Shown: positions 8,878 to 17,204, counted from the first letter of the stretch. The stretch is 64,000 bases of DNA from Pseudactinotalea suaedae (GCF_009733815.1 NZ_WNXY01000001.1:372001-436000); one strand, 5' to 3'. Numbers and translations are program-made. Notes: generated from the sequence alone by a model not told the origin.

Positions 8878-8900
8878 TGTCCGAGGGGACCTGAATCCCC
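8878..8900 (-). other. tRNA-Leu 3'-end-like fragment
   Basis: On the minus strand this reads GGGGA, a 6-base loop TTCAGG, TCCCC and then TCGGACA. It resembles the T-arm plus 3' acceptor strand of the tRNA-Leu at 13959-14043, with which it shares TGTCCGAGGGG on the plus strand. The T-loop is one base short and no rest of a tRNA is present, so it is at most a remnant, for example of an attachment site. Confidence 0.3.
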
Positions 8901-9109
8901 GCGCGTCGATCTCGCGGTCACACCACGCAGGGACGCTCGACCGCGGGCACCGGAGGACCGCCCACGGTCGCGTCACACGAGATCGGCATCCGGACGCATC
9001 GGTCTTGACGCACAGCAGCGCAGGGAACGGTGCGTGACCTCGAGCTGGCGCCCGCCATCCCGACCTCGGGCGACGTCAGGCGTGCATGGCGACGCGCCGC
9101 ACACGACCG

Positions 9110-9265
9110 TCAGGGCGCGCGGAAACCTGCCTCGACGACGGTCGTGTCGCCGTCGCCGGTGGCCAGCACGTCGGTGGCGACCTGTGCGACCACGCCCGCG
9201 TAGAGCAGCAGCAGGGCGAGCACGAGGGCGACGAGGTGGTGGGTGTGGTTGCCGGTGGTGCGCAT
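9110..9265 (-). CDS. 51-residue single-span membrane protein
   Basis: The frame starts at ATG 9263-9265 with AAGGAGAG seven bases upstream. It encodes MRTTGNHTHHLVALV, a strongly hydrophobic helix (about residues 10-31, LVALVLALLLLYAGVVAQVA) and a short tail with TGDGDTTVVEAGF. The His-rich N-terminus would face inside. It is divergent from the SARP-type regulator, with 116 bases between the starts, so the regulator may control it. I do not recognise a family. The ribosome site, hydrophobic profile and clean stop support a real gene. Confidence 0.6.
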   Translation of the reverse strand: MRTTGNHTHHLVALVLALLLLYAGVVAQVATDVLATGDGDTTVVEAGFRAP

Positions 9266-9369
9266 CGCTTCTCTCCTTGTCTCGGCGGGTCCCGCGACCC
9301 GATGACGACCAGGCTGCTCGGAGGCGCTGAAGACGCACTGAAGGTGGGCGCGGGTGAGGCGTCCGCGGC

Positions 9370-9375
9370 TAGCCT
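9370..9375 (+). promoter_or_regulatory. -10 box TAGCCT, leaderless start of the SARP regulator
   Basis: TAGCCT lies six bases before the GTG at 9382 and there is no ribosome site, so the start codon is probably the first transcribed codon. Confidence 0.5.
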
Positions 9376-9381
9376 GAGCCC

Positions 9382-12309
9382 GTGGTACGCGTCCGGCTGC
9401 TGGGGCCGGTCGGCGTCGAGGCCGACCGTCCCGTCGCTGTGGGAGGTGGCCGCCAGCTGGCGCTGCTGGCCATGCTCGCGCTGCACACACCGCCGCGCCG
9501 GACCGACGAGCAGATCGTCGAAGGCCTCTGGGGAGACGATCCGCCGGCGTCGGCACGCAACGCGGTCCAGGTGTACGTGTCCGGGTTGCGCAAGGCGCTC
9601 GCCGGCAGCGAGGTGGAGATCGTCCGTAGCGGGGAGGGCTACGCCCTGGCCGGCGGGCCGCTCGAGGTCGACGCGGTCGCGTTCGAGACCGCCACCGCCC
9701 AGGGCCGCGCCGCGCTGCGGGCGGGTGCGGCCGCGTCGGCGGTCGCGCACCTCACGCAGGGCACCTCGCTGTGGGCCGGGGAACCGCTCGACGGCGTCGG
9801 CGACCTGCCGTTCGCCGTGCCCGCCCGGCAGCACCTCACGGCCGCGCGTCGGACCGCGACGGTCGAGCTCGCGACCGCGCTGCTGCGCTGCGGCCGCTAC
9901 GACGACGCCGTCGACCTCGCGGAGCGGCTGCTGGAAGAGCACCCTTTCGACGAGCGCGCCTGGGTCGCCCTGACGACCGGCCACTACTGGGCGGGCCGGC
10001 AGGACGAGGCGCTGGCCTCGTGCCGGAGGGCGCGCGACACCCTGGCGGAGGAGCTGGGCGTCGACCCCGGTCCCGCGCTGGCCGCGGTCGAGCAGCAGGT
10101 GCTGCGCCACGAGCTGCCGGATCCGGCGGCGGCCCAGGAGCAGCCGGCGGCCTCCGCCGAGGCGCCTGCCGCACCCGTCCCGTTGCCGCCGCTGCCCGAC
10201 CACGTCGTCGGCCGAGCCGAAGCGCTCGACGACGTAGCCGCCCTGCTCGTCGACGCCCGCCTCGTCACGCTGCTGGGCATCGGAGGCATCGGCAAGACGA
10301 CGCTCGCCGTCGCGCTCGCGCACCGCCTCCGCGACGAGGGGCGGGAGGTCGCCGTGTGCGAGCTCGGCACCGAGACCCGCGCGGCGTCGGCACTCGAGGC
10401 CGTGTGCCGCACCCTCGGGCTGCCGGCGGACGAGGACCCCGTCGACGCGATCGCGGCCGCCGCGCCCGAGGTCCTCGTCCTTGACAACCTCGAGCAGATC
10501 GACGGTCTCGCGCCCGCGCTGGACCGGCTGCTCACCGCGGCCCCCTCGGTGAGGGTCGTCGCCACCAGCCGACGGCCGCTCAGGATCGGTGGCGAGCACC
10601 AGTTCCGGGTGACACCGCTGACCAGCGCGGGGGCGCTGGGGTCCTCGCCCGCGGAGGCGCTGCTTCGGGCCCGCGCGCGGCGTGTCCGCTCCGGGGTCGA
10701 CGGTGATCCCGAGGGCGTCCGACGCCTCGTCGAGCTCCTCGACGGGATCCCGCTCGCCATCGAGCTCGCGGTCGCGCGGCTGCGCAGCCAGACCCCCGCG
10801 CAGCTGGCCGACCGGCTGTCGAGGCGCCACTCGGCTGTGCTCGACCTTGCCGACGCCTCCGGCCGCCCCGCGCGCCAGGTCTCGCTGCGCGCCGTTCTCG
10901 AGTGGGCCACCGAGGCCACCGGCGAGACGGCGCGGACCGCGCTCGCCGCGCTCGCCTGGTCCGACGGCTGGGTGGCGCTCGGGACGCTCGAGAGCGTCCT
11001 CGAACGGGCGCACCCCGGAGCCGACATGGTCGACGCCCTCGACGAGCTCGTCGACCACGGGTTGCTCCCGCCCCCGGAGGACGACCGTGCCCGGCTGCCG
11101 GTTCCGGTGCGGGAGCTGGTGAGAGCACGGGGCACGACCGACCCGGGCGTCGTCCCCGTCCTCGTGCGACTGGCCGAGGAGTGCGGATCCCAGCTCGCCG
11201 GCGCCGGCGCAGCTCGCGCGCTCGAGCGACTGAGCTCGGACGCGGATGCGCTCGTCACCCTCGTCAACCGCGCGGCGGAGACCGGCGCCCACCTCGCCGA
11301 TGCCGCCCGCGTGCTGATCGACCTGCGCCGCTTCTGGCTGCTGACCTCCAGGCTCCCCGACGTCCGTCGCTGGGTGGCCGGCATCCGCAGTCATGCCGGG
11401 CTCGACGACGTCACCGACGCCCGGCTACGCATCCTCGACGGCACGATCGGCCAGTGGTTGGGTCAGCCGGACGCCGGCGGGGTGCTCGAGCAGGCTCTCA
11501 CCGACAGCGACCAGCTGGGGGTCCGCGCCGACACCCTGAGCGTCGGCGGTTGGTGCAACCTCGCCGCCGACGCAGCCGTCCATGGCCACGCCGAACGTGC
11601 TCACACCGCCGTCGTCCGAGCCGGCGCGGAGGCCGAGACCACCGGCGACGCCGACCTCGTCGCGATGACGTACGACCTGCAGGCCTTCGTGGCGAGCCAG
11701 CTCGGCGACCACGAGCTGGCGGCGCGGGCGGGTCTGGCCGGTCTCGCACGCGCTCGTGTCTCCGCGGACGACCTCGTGGTGCTCGAGCGACTGACCGGGC
11801 TCTCGGAGGCCCTGGCCGAGCTCGGGCGCGACGACGAGGCGCTCACCCTCGCGCGTGAGGCTTTCGACCGGATGGCCACGCTGCCCCCGTCGCCGACGAC
11901 GACGGCCGCCTTGGCCGTGATCGGCCTCATCGAGACCGAGACCGAGACGGGCGACGTGCTGACCGGTGCCGGGCTGGTCCTCGAGGCGCTGCGTGGCTGC
12001 CGGGACCGCTGGCCGTCGGAACCGATGACGGCGTCGCTCCTGCTGGTGCTGTCCGCGGTCCGGGCGCGGCTCGGCGATGACCTGGAGGCGGCACGGCTGC
12101 TCGGGGCGTCGCGCGCGGTCGGCGAGCGTGCCGGCGCCGAGCCGAGCCCGCTGGAACAGACCCGCCTCGGTCGTCTCGTGGTGGCGGCGCGCGAGCGGGC
12201 GGGCGAGACGTGGCCGCTGCACGTCGCGCGCGGTGCCGCGGACCCCGACCGCGTGATCGCCGAGCTGCTCGCGTCGCTCGAGACGCCGCAGTCGAGGACC
12301 GGGGCCTAA
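9382..12309 (+). CDS. SARP/BTAD transcriptional regulator with NB-ARC ATPase (AfsR-like)
   Basis: 975 residues. Residues 1-90 form an OmpR-type winged helix of the SARP kind (VRLLGPVGVEADRPV, RTDEQIVEGLWGDDPPASAR, YVSGLRKAL). A BTAD helical domain reaches about residue 245. An NB-ARC/STAND ATPase follows with Walker A LLGIGGIGKTTLAVAL, Walker B VLVLDNLEQ and the RVVATSRRPL sensor. The C-terminal 400 residues are TPR-like helical repeats. Such STAND regulators switch on their targets after nucleotide exchange triggered by an unknown ligand. The start is set by the leaderless -10. Likely targets are the divergent small membrane gene and perhaps the protease downstream (78 bases away). Confidence 0.9.
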   Translation: MVRVRLLGPVGVEADRPVAVGGGRQLALLAMLALHTPPRRTDEQIVEGLWGDDPPASARNAVQVYVSGLRKALAGSEVEIVRSGEGYALAGGPLEVDAVAFETATAQGRAALRAGAAASAVAHLTQGTSLWAGEPLDGVGDLPFAVPARQHLTAARRTATVELATALLRCGRYDDAVDLAERLLEEHPFDERAWVALTTGHYWAGRQDEALASCRRARDTLAEELGVDPGPALAAVEQQVLRHELPDPAAAQEQPAASAEAPAAPVPLPPLPDHVVGRAEALDDVAALLVDARLVTLLGIGGIGKTTLAVALAHRLRDEGREVAVCELGTETRAASALEAVCRTLGLPADEDPVDAIAAAAPEVLVLDNLEQIDGLAPALDRLLTAAPSVRVVATSRRPLRIGGEHQFRVTPLTSAGALGSSPAEALLRARARRVRSGVDGDPEGVRRLVELLDGIPLAIELAVARLRSQTPAQLADRLSRRHSAVLDLADASGRPARQVSLRAVLEWATEATGETARTALAALAWSDGWVALGTLESVLERAHPGADMVDALDELVDHGLLPPPEDDRARLPVPVRELVRARGTTDPGVVPVLVRLAEECGSQLAGAGAARALERLSSDADALVTLVNRAAETGAHLADAARVLIDLRRFWLLTSRLPDVRRWVAGIRSHAGLDDVTDARLRILDGTIGQWLGQPDAGGVLEQALTDSDQLGVRADTLSVGGWCNLAADAAVHGHAERAHTAVVRAGAEAETTGDADLVAMTYDLQAFVASQLGDHELAARAGLAGLARARVSADDLVVLERLTGLSEALAELGRDDEALTLAREAFDRMATLPPSPTTTAALAVIGLIETETETGDVLTGAGLVLEALRGCRDRWPSEPMTASLLLVLSAVRARLGDDLEAARLLGASRAVGERAGAEPSPLEQTRLGRLVVAARERAGETWPLHVARGAADPDRVIAELLASLETPQSRTGA

Positions 12310-12387
12310 GCGGCTCTTAAGCGTGTGTCGGGAGGCTGCTCCGTATCCCGCCGCGACCCGTGGCGGACGGATCTCTGGGAGACTGCC

Positions 12388-13674
12388 ATGACCACCACCG
12401 GACTGCGCCCCGTCCTCGGTGCCGCCCTCGCCATCGTCGCCGTCACGGCGACGGCCTCGACTGCTGCCGCCGACACCGTCCCCGACGTCAACACCTCGAT
12501 CGTGTGGATCGCGACCACGTTCGACGCCGTCGTCGAGGTCCCGTGGGGCGACGGCACCACCACGACCCACGAGACCTCCGCAGTCAGCTACTGCACGGGC
12601 TTCTTCGTCAGCGACGAAGGCGAGATCGCGACCGCCGGCCACTGCGTGGAGACCGCGCGCTCGCACGAGGTGTACGCGATCGCCACCGTGCTCGACGCGC
12701 TCGCCAACGAGGGCTACGACGTGACAGGGCTGACCGCCGCGGACCTCGAGTGGGACGTGTCGTTCTCCGATCCCACGGTCATGGTCGGTCAGCCGCTCGG
12801 CATCCCGGACGGTGTGTTCAGCGGTGAGTCGATGATCGTCGCGCAGCTCGTCGATCACCAGCCCTTCGGGCGTGGCGACAACGCGCTGCTCCGGGTGGCC
12901 GACCTCACCGGCACCCAGGCGCTCGCGATCAGCGCCACCACCCCGGTGGTCGGCGACCAGATCGTCTCGATCGGCTTCCCGGGCAGCGTGCAGCGCGTCT
13001 CCGACGTGCAGCGGCAGCTGCCGTCCTACAAGACCGGAAGCGTCAGCTCGCGGCAGTACTCCGGGCAGGGCGTCCCGGCGACCGAGATCGACGCCGCGGT
13101 GTCGCAGGGCATGTCCGGCGGCCCGACGATCAACCTCACCGGCGAGGTCGTGGGCGTCAACTCCTTCGGCATCACCGGCGAGAGCCAGTCGTTCAACTTC
13201 ATCACCGACACCGAGACGCTGCGCGACTTCCTCACGCGCAACGGCGTCGACCTCGGCGCCACCGCCGCCCCCGGCGGCAGCGAGCCGACCGGTGACACCG
13301 GTGAGGCGGTGCCGGTCCCGCTCGAGGGCGAGGATGCGCCGGCACAGACCTCGGAGGGGAGCACGGCGCCGTTCGTGCTCGCGCTCGCCGGGCTCCTGCT
13401 GGCCGCGCTGGTGACGACCGCGGTCGTCCTCGGCCGGTCACGCTCGCACCGCCACCAGCCCGCCGCGCCCTTCGGCCCGACCAGTCAGGGCCTCGGCCAC
13501 ACGCCCGGTCAGGGCTTCCCGACCGGCCAGGCGACGCCGAGCACCACCGCTCCGCAGCCGTTCCCGGGTACCACGCCGTCGTTCCCGGCCCCGGACCAGC
13601 CGGGCGCGTGGTGGCCGGCGCCGGTCGAGACGCAGCCGCAGCCGGGTGCCGGCGCGACGACGCGGGTCCCATGA
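12388..13674 (+). CDS. Membrane-anchored trypsin-like serine protease
   Basis: 428 residues. A signal peptide ends near residue 28 (STAAADT). The chymotrypsin-fold domain holds the triad His85 (ATAGHC), Asp164 (GRGDNALL) and Ser243 (GMSGGPT). Cys69 and Cys86 could form a disulfide beside the active site. A linker with Glu/Pro/Thr leads to one membrane helix (about 328-350, FVLALAGLLLAALVTTAVVL), followed by a cytoplasmic tail rich in Pro, Gln and Thr. The protease domain therefore works outside the membrane with its tail inside. ATG 12388 has GGGAG at a good distance. Substrate unknown; the regulator upstream may control it. Confidence 0.88.
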   Translation: MTTTGLRPVLGAALAIVAVTATASTAAADTVPDVNTSIVWIATTFDAVVEVPWGDGTTTTHETSAVSYCTGFFVSDEGEIATAGHCVETARSHEVYAIATVLDALANEGYDVTGLTAADLEWDVSFSDPTVMVGQPLGIPDGVFSGESMIVAQLVDHQPFGRGDNALLRVADLTGTQALAISATTPVVGDQIVSIGFPGSVQRVSDVQRQLPSYKTGSVSSRQYSGQGVPATEIDAAVSQGMSGGPTINLTGEVVGVNSFGITGESQSFNFITDTETLRDFLTRNGVDLGATAAPGGSEPTGDTGEAVPVPLEGEDAPAQTSEGSTAPFVLALAGLLLAALVTTAVVLGRSRSHRHQPAAPFGPTSQGLGHTPGQGFPTGQATPSTTAPQPFPGTTPSFPAPDQPGAWWPAPVETQPQPGAGATTRVP

Positions 13675-13994
13675 CGACAGACCGACCGGCTGCGCCCGGA
13701 TCGCCCTCGAGCGGTCCGGGCGCAGCCGCGTGCCGGGTTCTCCATGGCGCCGCCGGTCAGGGGTGTGCCGCGCAGCTCGGCCACCGCCTCGGCGACCAGT
13801 GGGCCGCGACGCACCGCCCACTCGAGCACGACGGCGGCCCGTGGCTCGGCGGCAGCACGGCGCTGACCTTCTGCGGCCAGTGCGGTCAAGGGCTGGCGCC
13901 CTCGCTCAGTGGCGCCACGCGCCTGACGAATACGTGGAGCTCCGCCGGTCCAGTCGAGTGTCCGAGGGGGGACTTGAACCCCCACGCCCGTTAA
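13671..13994 (+). CDS. Possible small Cys-containing protein coupled to the protease
   Basis: An ATG overlaps the protease stop codon in ATGA. The frame of 107 codons keeps G/C-rich third positions for about 80 codons and contains LTFCGQCGQGLAP, a zinc-ribbon-like CxxC, plus two other Cys. Against it: the last 12 codons run through the tRNA-Leu gene on the opposite strand, giving a PRGDLNPHAR-type ending that is a common artefact. It may be a real gene with a chance extension or no gene at all. Confidence 0.35.
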   Translation: MTTDRPAAPGSPSSGPGAAACRVLHGAAGQGCAAQLGHRLGDQWAATHRPLEHDGGPWLGGSTALTFCGQCGQGLAPSLSGATRLTNTWSSAGPVECPRGDLNPHAR

Positions 13995-14043
13995 GGGCAC
14001 TAGCACCTCAAGCTAGCGCGTCTGCCATTTCCGCCACCCGGAC
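13959..14043 (-). tRNA. tRNA-Leu (anticodon GAG)
   Basis: 85 bases. Acceptor GTCCGGG pairs with CTCGGAC, with discriminator A. The anticodon stem CTAGC/GCTAG encloses TTGAGGT, giving GAG. The long variable arm (TGCCCTTAACGGGCG) and the T-arm GGGGG-TTCAAGT-CCCCC are intact. This is a normal class II leucine tRNA without encoded CCA. Confidence 0.95.
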
Positions 14044-14122
14044 AGGTGGTCGTCCCGGGCTCGTGAGAACCGCAGGACAACGCCGGAAAAGATACCACGC
14101 GAACGGGGGTACGCCCGCATGC

Positions 14123-14161
14123 GACGAGGCCCGCCCGGCAACCTGCCGGGCGGGCCTCGTC
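14123..14161 (-). terminator. 18-bp perfect hairpin, terminator of the subtilase gene
   Basis: GACGAGGCCCGCCCGGCA and its exact complement enclose ACC. It begins 16 bases after the subtilase stop. There is no T-tract, as is usual for actinobacterial terminators. It may also stop read-through of the convergent unit upstream. Confidence 0.85.
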
Positions 14162-14177
14162 ACCGTTCACCCAGGGA

Positions 14178-17042
14178 TCAGCAGATCCCGAGGACCTTGC
14201 AGATGATCTTCGCCAGGAGCTTGCCGAGCAGCTTGATCAGCTTCTCGAGCGGTGTCTCCTGCGGGTTGCCGTCGCCGTCACGGTCCACCGTGAAGGCAGG
14301 CGAGGTGTAGGTCTCCACGTCGTCGGCGTTCTCCCGGTCACCCAGGGCGTTCAGCACCGACAGCACGAGGACGTAGTCGCCATCCGGCACAGCCCGGTCC
14401 CGGTCGTTGTGGTTCCGGGTGCCGTCCCAGGTGTAGGGGACGAACACGTTCGGGCCACCGCCGGTGCGACCGACGTGGTCGACGTCCAGGTAGTTGAAGA
14501 ACCGCGGGTGCACCGGGTCGCCCCGGGTGCCGTCGGGGTTCGCCTTGTAGACGTCGATCCTCAGGTTGGACACCGGAGCGTCCAGGTGGGCGAGGATCGT
14601 CGGCACGTCGCCGTCGGCCATCGAGTAGACGGTGCCCGCCTCCACGAGGTCCCACGACCCGTTCATCGTGCAGTCCACCCCGACGACGCGGTCGCACGCC
14701 GTCAGCGAGGCCAGCACCGGGAACCCGTAGTCGCCCGGCGTGAGCACCGGCAGCGACTGGTAGTCGCCCGCGAAGCCCGCGTACGGGATCGAGATCCGCT
14801 CCTCGCCGCTGATCAGGTAGACGTAGCCGCCGTACTGAGCCAGGTCGAAGTCGGCGGACGGGCTGATCGTCACGTCGAAGGTCTCGGTGTGGCCCGGGTT
14901 CACCGTGACCGAGGCCGGGGCCTCGACGGTCGACTCCGCGTAGTAGAAGCCCGGCACGTCGGCAGAGTCGCCGTCGGCAGGGTTCTGACCCGTGGTGATC
15001 GCGTCCTCGAACGTGATGTCGTACGTCACCGGTGCGGTGCCGCCGTTGGTCACGCTGACCGAGGTGGTGACCGGTCCGCCCTGGCTCTCACCGAGCGACA
15101 GCTTGCTCGGCGAGACCGCGGTGGTGGCGAGGATCGCGTCATCGATGTCGAGCATGCCGGCGCCCTGGTGGTTCACCGGCTCCAGCAGCCCGATCTCGTT
15201 GTTCAGCGCCCACAGCGTCGGGTCGGCGCTGTTGAGCAGCGCGTCCCGCACCTGTGCCGGCTCCGAGTCCGCGTGCGCCTGCAGGTACAGGGCTGCTGCA
15301 CCGGCCACGTGCGGCGCCGCCATCGAGGTACCCGAGTTGGAGCCGTATCCGCCCTGCTCGACCGGGACGGTCGACCAGATCGAGCCACCCGGGGCGCCGA
15401 TGTCCGGCTTCAGGGACAGGTCAGCGGCCAGCCCGTAGGAGCTGAAGGAGCTGATCAGCCCGCCGGTCGGGTTGGGAGCCTGCGCGGTCTCCTCGGTCCA
15501 GACCAGCTCGGCGCCGTCGGCGTCGGTCGCGCTGGCGTGGATCGCCAAACCGTCCTCGAGGTCGATGAAGACGACCGGGATCGTGATCTCGACCTCGCCC
15601 TCGACCGTGGGGTTGAGCAGACCGGGGACGTTGTTGTAGATGATCGCCGCTGCCGCGCCGGCCTCCTGGGCGTGGAGCGCCTTCTCGTAGAAGCTGCTGC
15701 CGATCACACCCTCCGGGCAGGCGCCTCGCTGGATCAGCACCGCGGTGCCCGTGAGGTCGGCCTCGATGCCCGCGCAGGAACGACCCGCGTCGGTACCAGG
15801 GTCGCCGGCCACGGTGATCGGGAGGCTGCCCGACGTGGGCGGCGTCGGCGATCCCGATGCCGGCTGGTAGACGATCAGCTCGTCGTCGACCGAGACCGCG
15901 GCACCGGTCAGCGTCGTGTTGTCGTAGGACGCCACGCCGATGACCTTCTCGCCGACGCCCGGGGCGCCGGAGGCGTACAGACCGAGGTCGCCCTCGTTGC
16001 CGATCGAGGCGACCATGACGACGCCGGCGTCGACCAGGTTGTCGCTGCCGACCGCCGTCGGGTACTGCGGCCACGAGGAGAACGCCGACCCGATCGACTG
16101 GTTGACGACATCCATGCCATCGGCGAGCGCCCGCTCCATCGCGGCGAGCATGATGTCCGACGTGGTCGAGCCCGTGCAGCCGAACACCCGGTAGGCGCCG
16201 AGCTGGGCGTCGGGAGCGACACCACGGACGCCACCCTCAGCAGGGTCGCCGCTCGCACCGACGATGCCCGCCACGTGCGTGCCGTGACCCTCGCAGTCGT
16301 CAGGGTCGGCATCCGGCTGGGGGACCGGCTGCCAGTCGGGGGAGCTGTCGTCGGCGTTGAAGTCGTCGCCCACGAAGTCGTGACCGGCCACCACCCGGTC
16401 GTTGGGGAAGTTGGCCGGGTCGTCGGTGCCGGTGCCGCCCAGATCGGGGTGGTCGTAGTCGATGCCGGTGTCGATCACGCCGACGCGGATGCCCTCACCG
16501 GTGAAACCGAGCTCGCTCTGCGCGACGTCCGCACCGGTCATGCCCAGCGCCGTGATCATGTCCGGCACCGTGGGCGGCGGGCTGGTCGGAGCCTGCACCT
16601 CGAGCACCGGGTAGATCGCCACGACGTTCTCGGCCGTGCTCAGCGCGGCGGCGTCCTCGTCGCTCGCGTCGACCGCGAGGCCGTTCCACAGCGTGGTGAA
16701 GGTCTGTCGGATGTCGACCTCGACCTCGAGCTCCTCCACCGACTCCTCGAACGCGTCCTGGCTGCCCGCGATCGACGCGCTGCTGCCGCCCTGCGTGGTC
16801 GGGTCGCCCTCGAGCTGCACGAACCAGGCACCCGTGGGCGAGGTGGCGGCCGGCATGAAGGTGTCGGTGACACCGCTGGCGCCGTGATCGTCGGCACCTC
16901 CAAGGTCGGTGACGTCCGCGGTGTCCGCGGTCGCACCGGTCATCGTCGCCAACGAGGCCGCCAGGAGCGCAGCCGCGCTGCCGACGGTGATCGTGGCTCG
17001 TCGCACCGGATGGCGACGTCTGTCTCGAGCGACTCGACTCAT
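14178..17042 (-). CDS. Secreted subtilisin-like serine protease (S8) with PA insert
   Basis: About 954 residues. The start ATG 17040-17042 follows GAGGAG; a signal peptide with an Arg-rich N-region ends near residue 40. An inhibitor I9-type propeptide (about 65-150) precedes the catalytic domain with Asp191 (GVIDTGIDYDHPDLGG), His253 (GHGTHVAGIVG) and Ser573 (SGTSMAAPHVAGAAALY). A PA domain lies between His and Ser (about 400-510). Behind the catalytic domain are Ig-like domains. The last residues form a Lys/Leu/Ile-rich amphipathic helix ending in Cys (EKLIKLLGKLLAKIICKV then LGIC). A CRP-type box overlaps the promoter, pointing to control by cAMP or a related signal. Confidence 0.93.
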   Translation of the reverse strand: MSRVARDRRRHPVRRATITVGSAAALLAASLATMTGATADTADVTDLGGADDHGASGVTDTFMPAATSPTGAWFVQLEGDPTTQGGSSASIAGSQDAFEESVEELEVEVDIRQTFTTLWNGLAVDASDEDAAALSTAENVVAIYPVLEVQAPTSPPPTVPDMITALGMTGADVAQSELGFTGEGIRVGVIDTGIDYDHPDLGGTGTDDPANFPNDRVVAGHDFVGDDFNADDSSPDWQPVPQPDADPDDCEGHGTHVAGIVGASGDPAEGGVRGVAPDAQLGAYRVFGCTGSTTSDIMLAAMERALADGMDVVNQSIGSAFSSWPQYPTAVGSDNLVDAGVVMVASIGNEGDLGLYASGAPGVGEKVIGVASYDNTTLTGAAVSVDDELIVYQPASGSPTPPTSGSLPITVAGDPGTDAGRSCAGIEADLTGTAVLIQRGACPEGVIGSSFYEKALHAQEAGAAAAIIYNNVPGLLNPTVEGEVEITIPVVFIDLEDGLAIHASATDADGAELVWTEETAQAPNPTGGLISSFSSYGLAADLSLKPDIGAPGGSIWSTVPVEQGGYGSNSGTSMAAPHVAGAAALYLQAHADSEPAQVRDALLNSADPTLWALNNEIGLLEPVNHQGAGMLDIDDAILATTAVSPSKLSLGESQGGPVTTSVSVTNGGTAPVTYDITFEDAITTGQNPADGDSADVPGFYYAESTVEAPASVTVNPGHTETFDVTISPSADFDLAQYGGYVYLISGEERISIPYAGFAGDYQSLPVLTPGDYGFPVLASLTACDRVVGVDCTMNGSWDLVEAGTVYSMADGDVPTILAHLDAPVSNLRIDVYKANPDGTRGDPVHPRFFNYLDVDHVGRTGGGPNVFVPYTWDGTRNHNDRDRAVPDGDYVLVLSVLNALGDRENADDVETYTSPAFTVDRDGDGNPQETPLEKLIKLLGKLLAKIICKVLGIC

Positions 17043-17098
17043 CAAGGGGTCTCCTCTTCCTGTGGCGGGGCTGGCGTCGTCGGCAAGCACCCCCCAAG

Positions 17099-17128
17099 AA
17101 TGTAGGCGACATGTGACAGTCGTGTGAA
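17099..17128 (-). promoter_or_regulatory. Promoter of the subtilase gene
   Basis: On the minus strand, TTCACA (17123-17128), 18 bases, TACATT (17099-17104). The start codon is 57 bases further on, which leaves a leader with a good ribosome site. Confidence 0.5.
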
Positions 17129-17138
17129 CACGATCACA
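17123..17138. promoter_or_regulatory. CRP/GlxR-type binding site
   Basis: TGTGA-ACACGA-TCACA is a perfect match to the TGTGA-N6-TCACA consensus of cAMP-receptor-type regulators. It covers the -35 element of the subtilase promoter and extends upstream. Depending on the true start of transcription, binding could activate or repress. Confidence 0.65.
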
Positions 17139-17170
17139 GAAGCAATTTCGGATCTCGCGACAGGAAAGGT

Positions 17171-17204
17171 GTCAGCCCCGGCGCCGTGAGGCACCGGGGC
17201 TGAC
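17171..17204. terminator. Strong hairpin in the gap between divergent genes
   Basis: GTCAGCCCCGG pairs with CCGGGGCTGAC, extended inward by GCC/GGC across one mismatch. It looks like a terminator, yet both flanking genes are transcribed away from it. It may insulate the two promoters or end a small RNA. The rest of the 320-base gap (17043-17362) holds only the two promoters and the CRP-type box. Confidence 0.55.

Larger units (their letters stand above)
8772..9109. other. Non-coding gap with inverted repeat and tRNA-like fragment
   Basis: 338 bases without a convincing gene on either strand. It contains the 11-bp inverted repeat at 8836-8862 and a tRNA-Leu 3'-end-like fragment at 8878-8900. 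Elsewhere I see only GC-rich sequence without clear promoters. Confidence 0.6.

Noticed and set aside
8973-9338. Arg/Pro-rich minus-strand frame over the 51-residue gene
   Set aside because: It covers a better-supported frame with a ribosome site and membrane helix; its own start has none.
13646-14206. Plus-strand frame passing through the tRNA-Leu gene
   Set aside because: Its middle translates the tRNA complement (a known artefact) and it shares no coding signature.
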